Positions 25,132 through 34,136 are shown, numbered from the stretch's first letter. The stretch: 64,000 nt of DNA from Saccharopolyspora oryzae (GCF_027853915.1 NZ_JAQGLA010000012.1:95132-159131); one strand, 5' to 3'. Notes: generated from the letters alone by a model not told the origin. Translations and numbers: made by a program.

Positions 25132-25152
25132 GGGATCCCAGGGTGGGATCCC
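25132..25152. promoter_or_regulatory. Palindromic operator candidate upstream of the GntR gene
   Basis: GGGATCCCA (25132-25140), GGG, TGGGATCCC (25144-25152): perfect 9-bp arms, ending 28 bp before the regulator start. The TGGGATCC half-site recurs as an inverted pair before the transporter gene (28931-28961). Confidence 0.6.
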
Positions 25153-25180
25153 GCGGCTTTGCGGCGGGCTTGGAGGGCGC

Positions 25181-25852
25181 GTGATGGTGGAGGGGGCGTC
25201 GGGCGGTAAGTCGCAGCCCCTGCGGGAGCAGGTGCACGAAACCCTTCGGCAGCGGATCTTCGAGGGTTACTACGTTCCTGGGACTCGGTTGGTCGAACGG
25301 GCTCTTGCCGAGGAGTTCACCGTTTCCCGACTTCCCGTCCGGGAAGCTCTTCGGATGCTTCGGCAGGACGGGTTGGTCGTCGAGAAGGACGGTCGGGGCG
25401 TCGTCGTGGCCGGGTTGAGCGAGAAGGAAGTCCGGGACCTCTTCGACCTGCGTGCTGCGCTTGAAGTCCTGGCTTGCCGGTTGGCCGCGGAGCGGGGGAG
25501 CCGGGAGGACTTCGCCGAGCTCGGCGAGCTGCTCGAAGCCGCGTCCAGCCAGTTGGCCGCCGGGCGCTACCGGACCGCTCAGAAGATCAACAACGATTTC
25601 CACGACAAGGTCACCGAAATCGCCGACAACGATCTCCTGCGGAGCGCGCTCGAACCGCTCATCGGCCGGTTGCACTGGTTGTTCCGGCACGCCGAGGACC
25701 TCGAGGAGCTCATCGACGAGCACCGGCGGCTGCTGGCGGCCATCGCCACCGGCGACCCCGACGTCGCGGCCCGCCAATCCGCCGAGCACATCGCGAAGTA
25801 CCGCGCCCAATTCCCCGACCTTCACGCGGAAGTGACTGGAGGGAACCAGTGA
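25181..25852 (+). CDS. GntR-family regulator (FadR/FCD subfamily)
   Basis: 223 residues: an N-terminal winged helix-turn-helix (PLREQVHETLRQRIFEGYYVPGTRLVERALAEEFTVSRLPVREALRML) and a C-terminal FCD helical sensor domain with the metal-ligand Asp/His pattern (FHDKVTEIADN, DEHRRLLAAI). It probably represses the downstream operon until a carboxylate-type ligand binds. GGAGG precedes the GTG start; an ATG one codon later is equivalent. Its stop overlaps the next gene (GTGA). Confidence 0.92.
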   Translation: MMVEGASGGKSQPLREQVHETLRQRIFEGYYVPGTRLVERALAEEFTVSRLPVREALRMLRQDGLVVEKDGRGVVVAGLSEKEVRDLFDLRAALEVLACRLAAERGSREDFAELGELLEAASSQLAAGRYRTAQKINNDFHDKVTEIADNDLLRSALEPLIGRLHWLFRHAEDLEELIDEHRRLLAAIATGDPDVAARQSAEHIAKYRAQFPDLHAEVTGGNQ

Positions 25853-26640
25853 AACTTCTGGTCATCAACCCGAACATCTCCACGGACGTCAGCGAACTCA
25901 TCGAAGCCGAATCGCGCCGGAACCTCCACCCGGGGACCGAGCTGACCGTGGTCACGGCCCGCGCCGGGATGCAGTACATCGAGACGCGCTTGGAGTCGCT
26001 CATCGCCGCACCGGCGGTCGCGCAGGCCATCAGCGAGCACCGCGGAGCCGATGCGGTCGTCGTGGCCGCGTTCGGAGATCCCGGGCTGCCTGCGTTGAAA
26101 GAACTCGTCGACGTCCCCGTCGTCGGCATCACCGAGGCCGCGCTGGCGGCTGCTTCGCTGCTGGGCAAGCGGTTCTCGATCATCGCCATCTCCGGGCGGA
26201 TCACCGCTTGGTACCGGGAATGCGTGGACCTGCACGGATATCTGCCGCGATTGGCCTCGATCCGGAGCCTGCAGGACCCGCTCGAGGCGATCGGCACCGT
26301 GCAGGACGACTTCCGGACGCAGCTGGTCGAACTGGCCAACCGCGCCGTCCGCCACGACGGGGCCGACGTCATCATCCTCGCCGGTGCGCCGCTGGCCGGG
26401 CTGGCTCGCGAGGTCGTCGACGAGATCCCGGTGCCGGTGGTCGACGGCATCGCCGCCGGGGTGAACTTCGCGCAGTCGCTGGTCGCCATGAACACCGGTG
26501 CCCACCGGGCCGGTTCGTTCTCCGCCCCGCCGGCCAAACCGCGGTCCGGGCTGTCCCCGGAGCTCGACGAGCTGCTCGGGGAGCGACAACGACTGCGCTC
26601 GCCGTCCGCCGACCCCGCCGTTGTGGAGGAACAAGCATGA
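25849..26640 (+). CDS. Asp/Glu/hydantoin racemase family protein
   Basis: 263 residues. It starts VKLLVINPNISTDVSELIE, the hydantoin racemase opening; the second half has a typical ADVIILAGAPLAGLAREV region. The two expected catalytic cysteines are not obvious: the first position reads VVAAFGDPGL instead of a Cys motif and the second reads LAGAP where Cys/Gly is common. It may therefore be a non-racemising member. It lies between the GntR regulator and a hydantoinase-like enzyme, with overlapping start and stop codons on both sides. Confidence 0.8.
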   Translation: MKLLVINPNISTDVSELIEAESRRNLHPGTELTVVTARAGMQYIETRLESLIAAPAVAQAISEHRGADAVVVAAFGDPGLPALKELVDVPVVGITEAALAAASLLGKRFSIIAISGRITAWYRECVDLHGYLPRLASIRSLQDPLEAIGTVQDDFRTQLVELANRAVRHDGADVIILAGAPLAGLAREVVDEIPVPVVDGIAAGVNFAQSLVAMNTGAHRAGSFSAPPAKPRSGLSPELDELLGERQRLRSPSADPAVVEEQA

Positions 26641-28061
26641 GCGCCCCGCGGAAGTCCACATTGGTCGTTGCCAACGCGACCATCGCCAATGCGAGCGGAC
26701 GCAGGTCCGGGCACGTCCTCGTGGCGGACGGCGTCATCGCCGACGTCCTCGACGCCTCGGCGCCGGTACCGGACGCCGATCGCGTGATCGATGCCAGCGG
26801 CCGCATCGTCATCCCCGGCGGGGTCGACGGGCACTGCCACATCGCCCAGGTCACCGGGGGTTGGCGGACCACGGACGACTACGCGACCACGACCCTCGCG
26901 GCGCTCGCAGGCGGAACGACGACCGTGATGGACTTCGGGATCCCGGCGGGCCCGGAGGAGTCCCCGCTGGCGGCTGCCGAGGCGAAGATCGCGATGATCG
27001 CCGAGGCCCGCTGCGACGTCGGTCTGCACGCTTCGGTGATCGACTGGGACGACAGCGTTCCCGCGCAGCTCCGGAGCCTGGCCGAACGGGGAATCCGGTC
27101 GGTGAAGCTCTACACCACCAACCGCGGGACCACGATGGCCACGCGGGACACGATCCTCAAGGTCTTCGAGGAGATGACCCGGATCGACGGCCTGAGCTAC
27201 GTCCACGCCGAGCACGACGAGATCATCGTCGCGAGCACGGACCGCCAGGCCGCGACCGGGCGCATCGACATCCGCCAGCTGGGCGTGACGCGGCCGGAAC
27301 TGGCGGAGGAGGCCAGCGTCCGGGAAGTGATCGCGCTGGCGGAGTACATCGGGGCGCCGGTCTACTTCGTCCACCAGTCGACCCCCGGTGCGGTGGACCT
27401 CGTCACCGAGGCCCGAGGACGCGGATTGCCGGTGTACTCCGAGACCTGCCCGCACTACATCGCGCTGAACTCGGAGGTCTACGACGGGCCGCTGCCCGAG
27501 TTCTACGCCTGCTGCCCGCCGATGCGCGATCGCAAGACGATGGAAGCCCTGCGGTCCCGCCTGCTCACTGGCGACGTCGACGCGATGTCGTCCGACCATT
27601 CGGCCTACGACCTCGGCCAGAAGCGTGCGCGCGCCGACGACATCCGCTTCATGCCGCACGGGCTGCCCGGCGTGGAAACGCGCCTCCCCGTGAGCTTCAC
27701 GCACATGGTGGCCGAGGACCTCACCGGCCTCGAGAACTTCGTGTCGGTGTTCGCCGCGGAACCGGCCAGGCTCAACGGGCTCGACGGCAAGGGAGCCGTG
27801 GAAGCCGGTCGCGACGCCGATCTCGTGGTCATCGACCCGGGCCACCAGGCGGCCGTCGACGGATCCGCCCTGCACATGGGAACCGACTTCTCCCCGTTCG
27901 AAGGGATGGCGCTGCGCGGCTGGCCGCAGACCGTCATCGCGGCGGGACGCGTGGTCGTCGACTCCGACGGCGTTCACGACCCCGGGCCGGTGGGGAGATT
28001 CCTCCAGCAACGACCGTTCAGCACGATCCCGGGCCGCGACCCGGTGGAGGTGGCCGGATGA
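26637..28061 (+). CDS. D-hydantoinase/dihydropyrimidinase-family cyclic amidohydrolase
   Basis: 474 residues. Metal-site residues are visible in order: GVDGHCHI (HxH), the carboxylated Lys in SVKLYTT, His in YVHAEHDE, His in YFVHQST and Asp in MSSDHSAY. These define dinuclear amidohydrolases that open cyclic amides such as hydantoins and dihydropyrimidines. GRFLQQRPFST ends the protein. It is coupled to genes on both sides (ATGA overlaps). The true substrate cannot be read from the sequence. Confidence 0.9.
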   Translation: MSAPRKSTLVVANATIANASGRRSGHVLVADGVIADVLDASAPVPDADRVIDASGRIVIPGGVDGHCHIAQVTGGWRTTDDYATTTLAALAGGTTTVMDFGIPAGPEESPLAAAEAKIAMIAEARCDVGLHASVIDWDDSVPAQLRSLAERGIRSVKLYTTNRGTTMATRDTILKVFEEMTRIDGLSYVHAEHDEIIVASTDRQAATGRIDIRQLGVTRPELAEEASVREVIALAEYIGAPVYFVHQSTPGAVDLVTEARGRGLPVYSETCPHYIALNSEVYDGPLPEFYACCPPMRDRKTMEALRSRLLTGDVDAMSSDHSAYDLGQKRARADDIRFMPHGLPGVETRLPVSFTHMVAEDLTGLENFVSVFAAEPARLNGLDGKGAVEAGRDADLVVIDPGHQAAVDGSALHMGTDFSPFEGMALRGWPQTVIAAGRVVVDSDGVHDPGPVGRFLQQRPFSTIPGRDPVEVAG

Positions 28062-28780
28062 CCGCGCAACGCCCGTTCAGGCTCGGGATGATCGTTCCCT
28101 CCTCGAACACCTGCCTCGAACCGCAGACCTACCGGATCCTCGGCGACCGCACCGACGTCACCGTCCACTCCGCGCGGACCGAGGTCACGCGCATCGGCCT
28201 CGACCAGGACTCCGACCGGCAGTTCGACGTGTCGGCCATGCGCGAGGCAGGGGAGCTGCTGGCCACCGCGAAGGTCGACGCGATCGCGTGGAACGGCACC
28301 AGCGGGTCCTGGCTCGGGATCGAGCACGACCGGGAGATCACCGCGGCGATCACCGACGCGACGGGGATCCGGGCGACCACCAGCAGCCTCGCGCTGCTCG
28401 AACTCCTGCGCCGGCACGAACTCGGCAGGATCGCTCTGCTCACGCCGTACACCGACGACGTCAACGATTCGGTCGCCGCCGTCTACGACGCTCACGGGAT
28501 CGAGGTGACCTCGAGCGTCGGCTGGTCGCTGTCGGACAACGAGGCCTTCGCCGGTGTCGCTCCCGACGAGCTCCTCGAACCGTCCCGGAAGTTGTTGCGG
28601 GAGAAGCCCGATGCCCTCGTGTACCTGTGCACCAACCTCTACGGTGCGCCGGTCGTCGCACCGCTGGAAGCCGAATTCGGCATTCCGGTCCTCGACTCCG
28701 TGGCGGTGACCCTCTGGCACAGCCTGGTGCTCGCGGGTGCTCCGCTGCTCGACCCGCGCTGGGGATCGCTGCTGAGCTGA
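28058..28780 (+). CDS. Maleate isomerase / arylmalonate decarboxylase-family protein
   Basis: 240 residues. It begins RPFRLGMIVPSSNTCLEPQTYRIL, the VPSSNT motif of maleate cis-trans isomerases; WNGTSGSW takes the place of the first catalytic Cys loop, while the second, VYLCTNLYG, keeps its cysteine. With only one of two cysteines, it resembles decarboxylase-type or divergent members. Last gene before a strong terminator. Confidence 0.82.
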   Translation: MTAQRPFRLGMIVPSSNTCLEPQTYRILGDRTDVTVHSARTEVTRIGLDQDSDRQFDVSAMREAGELLATAKVDAIAWNGTSGSWLGIEHDREITAAITDATGIRATTSSLALLELLRRHELGRIALLTPYTDDVNDSVAAVYDAHGIEVTSSVGWSLSDNEAFAGVAPDELLEPSRKLLREKPDALVYLCTNLYGAPVVAPLEAEFGIPVLDSVAVTLWHSLVLAGAPLLDPRWGSLLS

Positions 28781-28788
28781 ACGTGAGC

Positions 28789-28829
28789 GGACCCCGGTTC
28801 GCGGGCGCGCGTCCCGCGAACCGGGGTCC
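28789..28829 (+). terminator. Terminator of the GntR operon
   Basis: A 17-bp perfect stem (28789-28805 with 28813-28829) and a 7-nt loop, eight bases after the isomerase stop. Confidence 0.85.
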
Positions 28830-28930
28830 TGTCATGTCCTGGACCGGTCCTGATCTCGGGCGATGCCGGAACCGGGATGGAATTTCAGCCCAGCGAGCCC
28901 TTGAGCCGTGATTTGCCCCATCCAAGAATG

Positions 28931-28961
28931 GTTCTGGGATCCAGATCCGGGATCCCAGAAC
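28931..28961. promoter_or_regulatory. Palindromic operator candidate upstream of the transporter
   Basis: GTTCTGGGATCC (28931-28942) and GGATCCCAGAAC (28950-28961), perfect 12-bp arms with a 7-nt spacer. The half-site TGGGATCC is shared with the site upstream of the GntR gene, suggesting the transporter-amidase unit answers to the same regulator. The rest of 28781-29152 shows no gene. Confidence 0.6.
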
Positions 28962-29152
28962 GACGATCGGCGCGGACGACCCGGCGCCACGTTCGATTCC
29001 GCGGAGTGCGCAGCGGACCGGAACGCACGAATCGTGCGGGATTCACCGCGCTTTCCCACTTCCGCCGAGAAATGCACGCGGGGCGAGAAGTCATCACCAT
29101 CCGAATCGCATCATCGCGAATCGCCCGGATGGCGCTCAACGAGGAGAAACCG

Positions 29153-30532
29153 ATGACCGATATCAAACAGGGCGATCCGGGCGGCGGCGTTGTCGCTGCG
29201 GCGAACAGCGCATCGAAGAGCACTGCGAACGGGACCGATCAGCGGTCCGTCAAACGGGTCGTCCTGGCGAGCTTCGTCGGCACCACGCTCGAGTACTACG
29301 ACTTCTTCGTCTACGGCACGGCCGCGTCGATCGTGTTCCCGGTCCTGTTCTTCCCGGCGGGGGACGCCACCGCCGGTTTGCTCCTGGCGCTCGCCACCTA
29401 CGCCGTCGGCTACGTCGTCCGGCCGTTGGGCGCGGCGCTGTTCGGGCACTTCGGCGACCGGATCGGGCGCAAGAACGTGCTCATCGCGACCCTGCTGATC
29501 ATGGGCCTGGCCAGCGCCCTGGTCGGTGTCCTGCCGGTCTACGGAAGCGTCGGGCTGCTCGCCCCGATCATGCTCGTGATCCTGCGCTTCGTCCAAGGCC
29601 TCGGAATCGGCGGCGAGTGGGGCGGAGCCGCGCTGATGGTGACCGAATCCGACGGCAAGGGGCGGCGCGGACTGCTCGGCAGCCTCGTCCAGGTCGCCGC
29701 CCCCGTCGGACTCCTGCTGGCCACCGGGATCTTCTCGCTCACGAGCGCCCTGACCACCGACGAGCAATTCATGGCGTGGGGATGGCGGATTCCGTTCCTG
29801 ATCAGCTTCGCGCTCGTGGCGATCGGTTTCTACATCCGCATGAAGGTGGGCGAATCCCCCGTTTTCGCCGCGGCCGAGGAAAAGGAGAAGGAACAGCGGG
29901 AGGCCGAGGTGAGGGCCCCGCTGATCCACGTCTTCAAGCACTACAAGAAGGAACTCGCGCTCGCCGTCGGTGCCCGCATCGGCAGCGACATCGCCTTCTA
30001 CATCTTCGCCATGTTCATCCTCGTCTACGGTCCCGAGCACCTGGGCATGGATCCGTCGCTGGCGCTGGCGGCGTCCACCCTGTCGGCGGTGGCCCAGTCG
30101 ATCGCGATCCCGTGCTTCGGGCACCTGTGCGACAAGCTCGGACGCCGCCCCGTGATGATCGGCGGAGCGCTCGCCGGGATCGCGTACAGCTTCCTGTTCT
30201 TCGCGATGATCGACTCGGGCAGCACGTTCCTCGTCCTCATCGCGCCCGGCATCGGTCTGGCGGTCGTCGCCGCGATGTACGCGCCCATCGCCTCGTTCAT
30301 CCCGGAGCTCTTCGCGACCAACGTGCGCTTCACCGGGGCCGCTGTCGGTTTCCAGATGGCCGGCGTGTTCGGCGGTGGCTTCGCGCCGCTGATCGCGATG
30401 GAGCTCATCGTGCTGACCCAGACCGGTTTCTCCGTGGCGGGATACCTCTCGGCGACGCTGGTGCTCATGGTGGTGTGCGTGGCCCTGGCGAAGGAGACCT
30501 CGAAGATCTCGATGACGAATGCCGGCAAGTAA
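29153..30532 (+). CDS. MFS metabolite:H+ symporter (MHS family)
   Basis: 459 residues, about 12 membrane segments. VLASFVGTTLEYYDFFVYGTAAS is the MHS-family TM1; the loop motif GHFGDRIGRKNVL (G-x-x-x-D-R-x-G-R-R type) follows TM2 and repeats as GHLCDKLGRRPVM in the second half. Such symporters import carboxylates, betaines and similar compounds, and here probably the substrate of the neighbouring cyclic-amide hydrolase or amidase. ATG 29153 has GAGGAGA upstream. Confidence 0.9.
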   Translation: MTDIKQGDPGGGVVAAANSASKSTANGTDQRSVKRVVLASFVGTTLEYYDFFVYGTAASIVFPVLFFPAGDATAGLLLALATYAVGYVVRPLGAALFGHFGDRIGRKNVLIATLLIMGLASALVGVLPVYGSVGLLAPIMLVILRFVQGLGIGGEWGGAALMVTESDGKGRRGLLGSLVQVAAPVGLLLATGIFSLTSALTTDEQFMAWGWRIPFLISFALVAIGFYIRMKVGESPVFAAAEEKEKEQREAEVRAPLIHVFKHYKKELALAVGARIGSDIAFYIFAMFILVYGPEHLGMDPSLALAASTLSAVAQSIAIPCFGHLCDKLGRRPVMIGGALAGIAYSFLFFAMIDSGSTFLVLIAPGIGLAVVAAMYAPIASFIPELFATNVRFTGAAVGFQMAGVFGGGFAPLIAMELIVLTQTGFSVAGYLSATLVLMVVCVALAKETSKISMTNAGK

Positions 30533-30560
30533 GTCTCAGAGCAGGACAGCGGGAGAACCG

Positions 30561-32012
30561 GTGGAGAACACGGACACGACGATGGACATCGCTGCGGCGT
30601 CGGCGACGGAGATCGCGGCAGCGATTCGCGGTGGTGAGGTCTCCGCCGCCGAGGTGGTGGACGTCTGCTCGGCGCGGGTGCGCGATCGCGGGCCGGTGCT
30701 CAACGCGGTCGTGGCCACGAATCCGCAGGTCGAGCAGGACGCTGCTCGTGCCGACGAGGAGGCGGCGAGCGGTAACTTCCGCGGCCCGCTGCACGGGGTG
30801 CCGTTCACCGTCAAGGACACCCTCGCGCTCGCCGGACTGCCCGCGACCGCCGGAAGTCCGCTGCTGGCCGACCACGTCCCCACCGCCTCGGCGACCGCGG
30901 TCGACAGGTTGCTGGCGGCCGGGGCGATCCCGGTGGGCAAGACCAACTGCTCGGAGTTCGCGGTCGCCACGCACAGCTCGAACCCGCTGTTCGGGGACAC
31001 CTGGAACCCGTGGGACTCGCGTCTGACCTCGGGCGGGTCGAGCGGCGGGGATTCCGCGGCGGTGGCGGCGGGCATGGCGGCGTTCGGGCTCGGCACCGAT
31101 TTCGGCGGCTCGATCCGGTGGCCGGCGCACTGCACGGGATTGACGAGCATGCGCCCGACCGTCGGGCTGATCCCGCAGACGGGGATGCTGCCGTTCGTGC
31201 CCGGCGGCGGATTCCCGGTCCCGCCGTCGTTCTCCGTGCTCCACCGGCTGGGCACGATCGGTTGGCTGGCCCGGAGCGCCGCCGACCACGCAGTCCTGCT
31301 CGAGCTGCTGCGCGGACCGGACGGGGTGGACCCGAACACCGTGCCGGTGACGCCGGGCGGCCAGGACGTGGAGATCTCGGGACTGCGTTGCGCCTGGTTC
31401 GCGGGGGAGGGGACCGTCCCCGTGCGATCCGACGTCGTCGAGGTGGTCCGGGGCGCTGCCGCGGCGTTGGCGGCTCGGGGCGTCGAGGTGTCCAACACCC
31501 GCCCGCCCGGCGTCGACCGGGCCGCCGAGGTGTTCGTCGAATTGCGGACGGCCGCCGGGATGCCCGACGTGGTCCGGCTGGCGGCCGGTCGCCATGACCT
31601 GGTCAGCCCACCGCTGCGGGAGAGCTTGCTCGAGGAGCCGTCGCAGCCCGTTTCCCGGTTGTTCGGTGCTTCTCGCGCCCGCGACGAGATCCTGCGCGAG
31701 GTCCTGTCCTTCATGGACGACCACGACGTCCTGCTGCTCCCGGTGGCGAGCGTGCCCGCCGTCGACCCGGCCGAGGCCGAGTTCGAGATCGACGGGCAGC
31801 GCGTGCCGTGGAACCAGCTGGGGTCGAGCTGCCGGGCGATGAGCATCCTCGGGTTCCCCGTCGTCGTCGTGCCGTGCGGGTACTCGGCGGAGGGCTTGCC
31901 CGTCGGCGTGCAGGTCGTCGGCAGGCCGTTCGAGGACCACCTGGTGATCCGGGTGGCTTCGGAGCTGGAAGAGGTCTTCGGTCGGTTCACCGCTCCGGAC
32001 CCGCGGGGCTGA
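30561..32012 (+). CDS. Amidase-signature hydrolase
   Basis: 483 residues with all parts of the amidase signature: the catalytic Lys in FTVKDTLALAG, the cis-Ser in LTSGGSSGGDSAAVAAG and the nucleophilic Ser in GTDFGGSIRWPA. It hydrolyses an amide; whether this is a free amide or an N-carbamoyl product of the cyclic amidohydrolase is unknown. It follows the transporter by 28 bp. GTG 30561 has GGAG upstream; the frame is open into the transporter 3' end. Confidence 0.9.
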   Translation: MENTDTTMDIAAASATEIAAAIRGGEVSAAEVVDVCSARVRDRGPVLNAVVATNPQVEQDAARADEEAASGNFRGPLHGVPFTVKDTLALAGLPATAGSPLLADHVPTASATAVDRLLAAGAIPVGKTNCSEFAVATHSSNPLFGDTWNPWDSRLTSGGSSGGDSAAVAAGMAAFGLGTDFGGSIRWPAHCTGLTSMRPTVGLIPQTGMLPFVPGGGFPVPPSFSVLHRLGTIGWLARSAADHAVLLELLRGPDGVDPNTVPVTPGGQDVEISGLRCAWFAGEGTVPVRSDVVEVVRGAAAALAARGVEVSNTRPPGVDRAAEVFVELRTAAGMPDVVRLAAGRHDLVSPPLRESLLEEPSQPVSRLFGASRARDEILREVLSFMDDHDVLLLPVASVPAVDPAEAEFEIDGQRVPWNQLGSSCRAMSILGFPVVVVPCGYSAEGLPVGVQVVGRPFEDHLVIRVASELEEVFGRFTAPDPRG

Positions 32013-32328
32013 ACGACGGCGGCGACGTCCGTCGATGTGGCCTTGGCGACGCGGCCGCCGGTGGGACTCGTCGTGGCGGTGGCCGCGTCGCGTGCCGTCG
32101 ACCAGTCAGCTTGGTTACCGGAGCGTGCGGCACGCGACTTTGGCGCGGACCCCGTCAACCCATGCGCGAACGCGCCGAGCGACGTCTGCCATACGGGTCG
32201 CTCCCATTTAGTTCATCCGGCGGTCGTCGTGGGGTCGCTCCGGCTTGCGCGAATGGTCGATCACAGCGGTCAGTGTTTGGCCCGAAGGTGCCGCAATGAT
32301 CGACTGCGCGCGAGACGCAGGAGGACAG
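32013..32328 (+). other. 316-bp gap before the phosphodiesterase gene; no gene seen
   Basis: Frames crossing it lack protein-like composition. It must hold the promoter of the secreted phosphodiesterase; no strong -35/-10 pair or hairpin stands out. Confidence 0.4.
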
Positions 32329-33450
32329 ATGAAAATCCAGGTTCGACTGACGGCGCTGGCCGTCGCGGGCGCAGCCGCGCTGGGGCTGGTCACCGCGTCC
32401 GCCATGGCCGCACCGAACCGGCCGGACCAAACCGAGCGAGTGGAGATCTTCGCGCATCGCGGTGCCCCGGGGTACCGACCGGAGCACACGCTGGCCTCCT
32501 ACGAGCTGGCCGCCCGGATGGGCGCCGACTACATCGAACCCGACCTGGTGTCGACAAAGGACGGTGTGCTGGTCGCCCGGCACGAGAACGAGATCGGCGG
32601 CACCACCGACGTCGCCGCGCACCCCGAGTTCGCCAGCCGCAAGACCACTAAGGTCGTCGACGGCAATTCGATCACCGGCTGGTTCACCGAGGACTTCACC
32701 CTCGCCGAGCTCAAGACCCTGCGCGCCAAGGAGCGCATCCCGGACGTCCGGCAGCACAACACGATCTACGACGGCCGTTACGAGGTGCCGACGTTCCAGG
32801 AGGTCCTGGACCTGCGTGCGCGGCTGTCCCGGGAACTCGGCCGGGACATCGGCGTCGTCCCTGAGACCAAGCACCCCAGCTACTTCGCCAAGCTCGGCCT
32901 GCCCATCGAGCCCGGGCTGATCAAGTCGCTGAACAGCAGCGGCCTGAACCGGCCGGATGCCAAGGTCGTCGTGCAGTCCTTCGAGGTCAGCAACCTCAAG
33001 GAGCTCAACAAGACGTTGCAGGTGAAGCTCGTGCAGCTGATCAGCGACAACGGCGCGCCGCAGGACTTCGTCGAAGCCGGGGACCCGCGCACCTACGCCG
33101 ACCTGGTCAAGCCGGAGGAGTTGCGGAAGATCTCCGAGTACGCCGACATGATCGGCCCGGACCTCGCGTACATCCTGCCGACGAACGCCAACGGCTACCT
33201 CACCCAGCCGACCACCGTCGTCGCCGACGCGCACCAGGCCGGGCTTGAGGTGGTCCCGTACGAGATTCGTGCCGAGAACAAGTTCCTGCCCGCCGACTTC
33301 CGGTCCTCGACCGTCCCGACTGATTTCGGCAACGTCTTCGGATACGCCCGGAAGCTGTTCGACCAGGGCATCGACGGGGTCTTCAGCGACTTCCCCGACA
33401 TCGCCGTCACCGCCCGCGACAACTTCGCCGCAGCCACTGCTGGCCGCTGA
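32329..33450 (+). CDS. glpQ: Secreted glycerophosphodiester phosphodiesterase
   Basis: 373 residues with a Sec signal peptide (MKIQVRLTALAVAGAAALGL..., cleavage near ASAMAA). The GDPD signature is clear: FAHRGAPGYRPEHTLASYELAARMGADYIEPDLVSTKDGVLVARHE, giving catalytic His residues and the Glu/Asp metal ligands; VPETKHP and the VFSDFPD end match the periplasmic GlpQ type. It frees glycerol-3-phosphate from glycerophosphodiesters outside the cell. AGGAGG lies upstream of the ATG. Confidence 0.93.
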   Translation: MKIQVRLTALAVAGAAALGLVTASAMAAPNRPDQTERVEIFAHRGAPGYRPEHTLASYELAARMGADYIEPDLVSTKDGVLVARHENEIGGTTDVAAHPEFASRKTTKVVDGNSITGWFTEDFTLAELKTLRAKERIPDVRQHNTIYDGRYEVPTFQEVLDLRARLSRELGRDIGVVPETKHPSYFAKLGLPIEPGLIKSLNSSGLNRPDAKVVVQSFEVSNLKELNKTLQVKLVQLISDNGAPQDFVEAGDPRTYADLVKPEELRKISEYADMIGPDLAYILPTNANGYLTQPTTVVADAHQAGLEVVPYEIRAENKFLPADFRSSTVPTDFGNVFGYARKLFDQGIDGVFSDFPDIAVTARDNFAAATAGR

Positions 33451-33510
33451 CCCCGCCCCGCAACGGCCTGCTCATCACCCGGATGGGCGGGCCGTCCTGG
33501 TTCCGCGAAT

Positions 33511-33576
33511 CCGCAGTTTCAATTGAAACTGCAAATCCCACCCACGACGGATCGCAGTTTCAATTGAAACTGCGGT
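33511..33576. repeat. Family B palindrome pair, locus 1
   Basis: GCAGTTTCAATTGAAACTGC at 33513-33532, then a 20-nt spacer, then the same core within a 22-bp perfect palindrome at 33553-33574. It lies between convergent genes (glpQ and the small membrane protein), where it could end both transcripts. Confidence 0.93.
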
Positions 33577-33650
33577 TCCCCGCAGCCGGTAGTTCACCTG
33601 GTCGGGCGGGGGCTGTGATCAGGATCTGAACGACGTCGAACGAGCGCAAG

Positions 33651-34019
33651 TCAAGTGGAGGTCGGCACGATGTAGGTCGCTGCTACTGCTGCGGCCGTCG
33701 CCGTTCCGATCACGAACCACTTGGTCAGGGTTCCTTGTGACTCGATGTCCTTGCTGTTCAGTCCTTTTTGGCGGGCTTCGCGCTTTCTCACCAGCGCGGC
33801 GATCACGGATCCCACGACCAGGCCCTGGATCACGCACAGGATCGGGTAGACGAAGACCAGGGCGACCATCTGGCCCATCGAGTGCCACTCGCGTGGCCCG
33901 CCCGAGATGAGGATCTCTACCTCCGCCAGGGAGAGGAAGGGCACCACTGCGCAGGCCGCCGCACAACCGGGGTTGAAGCCGTCGCGACCGCTCGTCGACG
34001 TTCCGGCCTGGTCGGTCAA
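33651..34019 (-). CDS. Small predicted membrane protein of unknown function
   Basis: 122 residues. Two membrane segments are likely, about 51-75 (VALVFVYPILCVIQGLVVGSVIAAL) and 99-120 (LTKWFVIGTATAAAVAATYIV), with a basic loop (RKREARQKGLNSK) between them. I recognise no family. Paired ACGC-NNN-GCGT palindromes of the IclR type lie about 120 bp upstream of its start, so it may be in that regulon. Confidence 0.55.
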   Translation of the reverse strand: MTDQAGTSTSGRDGFNPGCAAACAVVPFLSLAEVEILISGGPREWHSMGQMVALVFVYPILCVIQGLVVGSVIAALVRKREARQKGLNSKDIESQGTLTKWFVIGTATAAAVAATYIVPTST

Positions 34020-34136
34020 CGCTCCACCTTCCGAGCGAGATCACGTGCCGCGCCATAGTGCACGTGCCGCCGGACGAATTGGTCCGCGTTGCCGGACTTC
34101 GCGTGAAATCTTGGGCTGCAGAGAACTAGAGATCGC

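Larger units (their letters stand above)
24838..25180. other. Repeat-rich gap between tRNA-Ala and the GntR gene
   Basis: No gene seen. It contains two 23-bp direct repeats, a truncated family C element on the minus strand, and the GGGATCCCA operator-like palindrome. A clustering of degraded repeats beside a tRNA is typical of an insertion hot spot. Confidence 0.6.

Noticed and set aside
26498..28780. 760-codon plus-strand frame
   Set aside because: The first 520 codons shadow the cyclic amidohydrolase; the true gene starts at 28058.
33513..33574. CRISPR-like repeat-spacer-repeat appearance of the family B pairs
   Set aside because: Only two repeats per locus, spacers conserved between loci rather than unique, and no cas genes.
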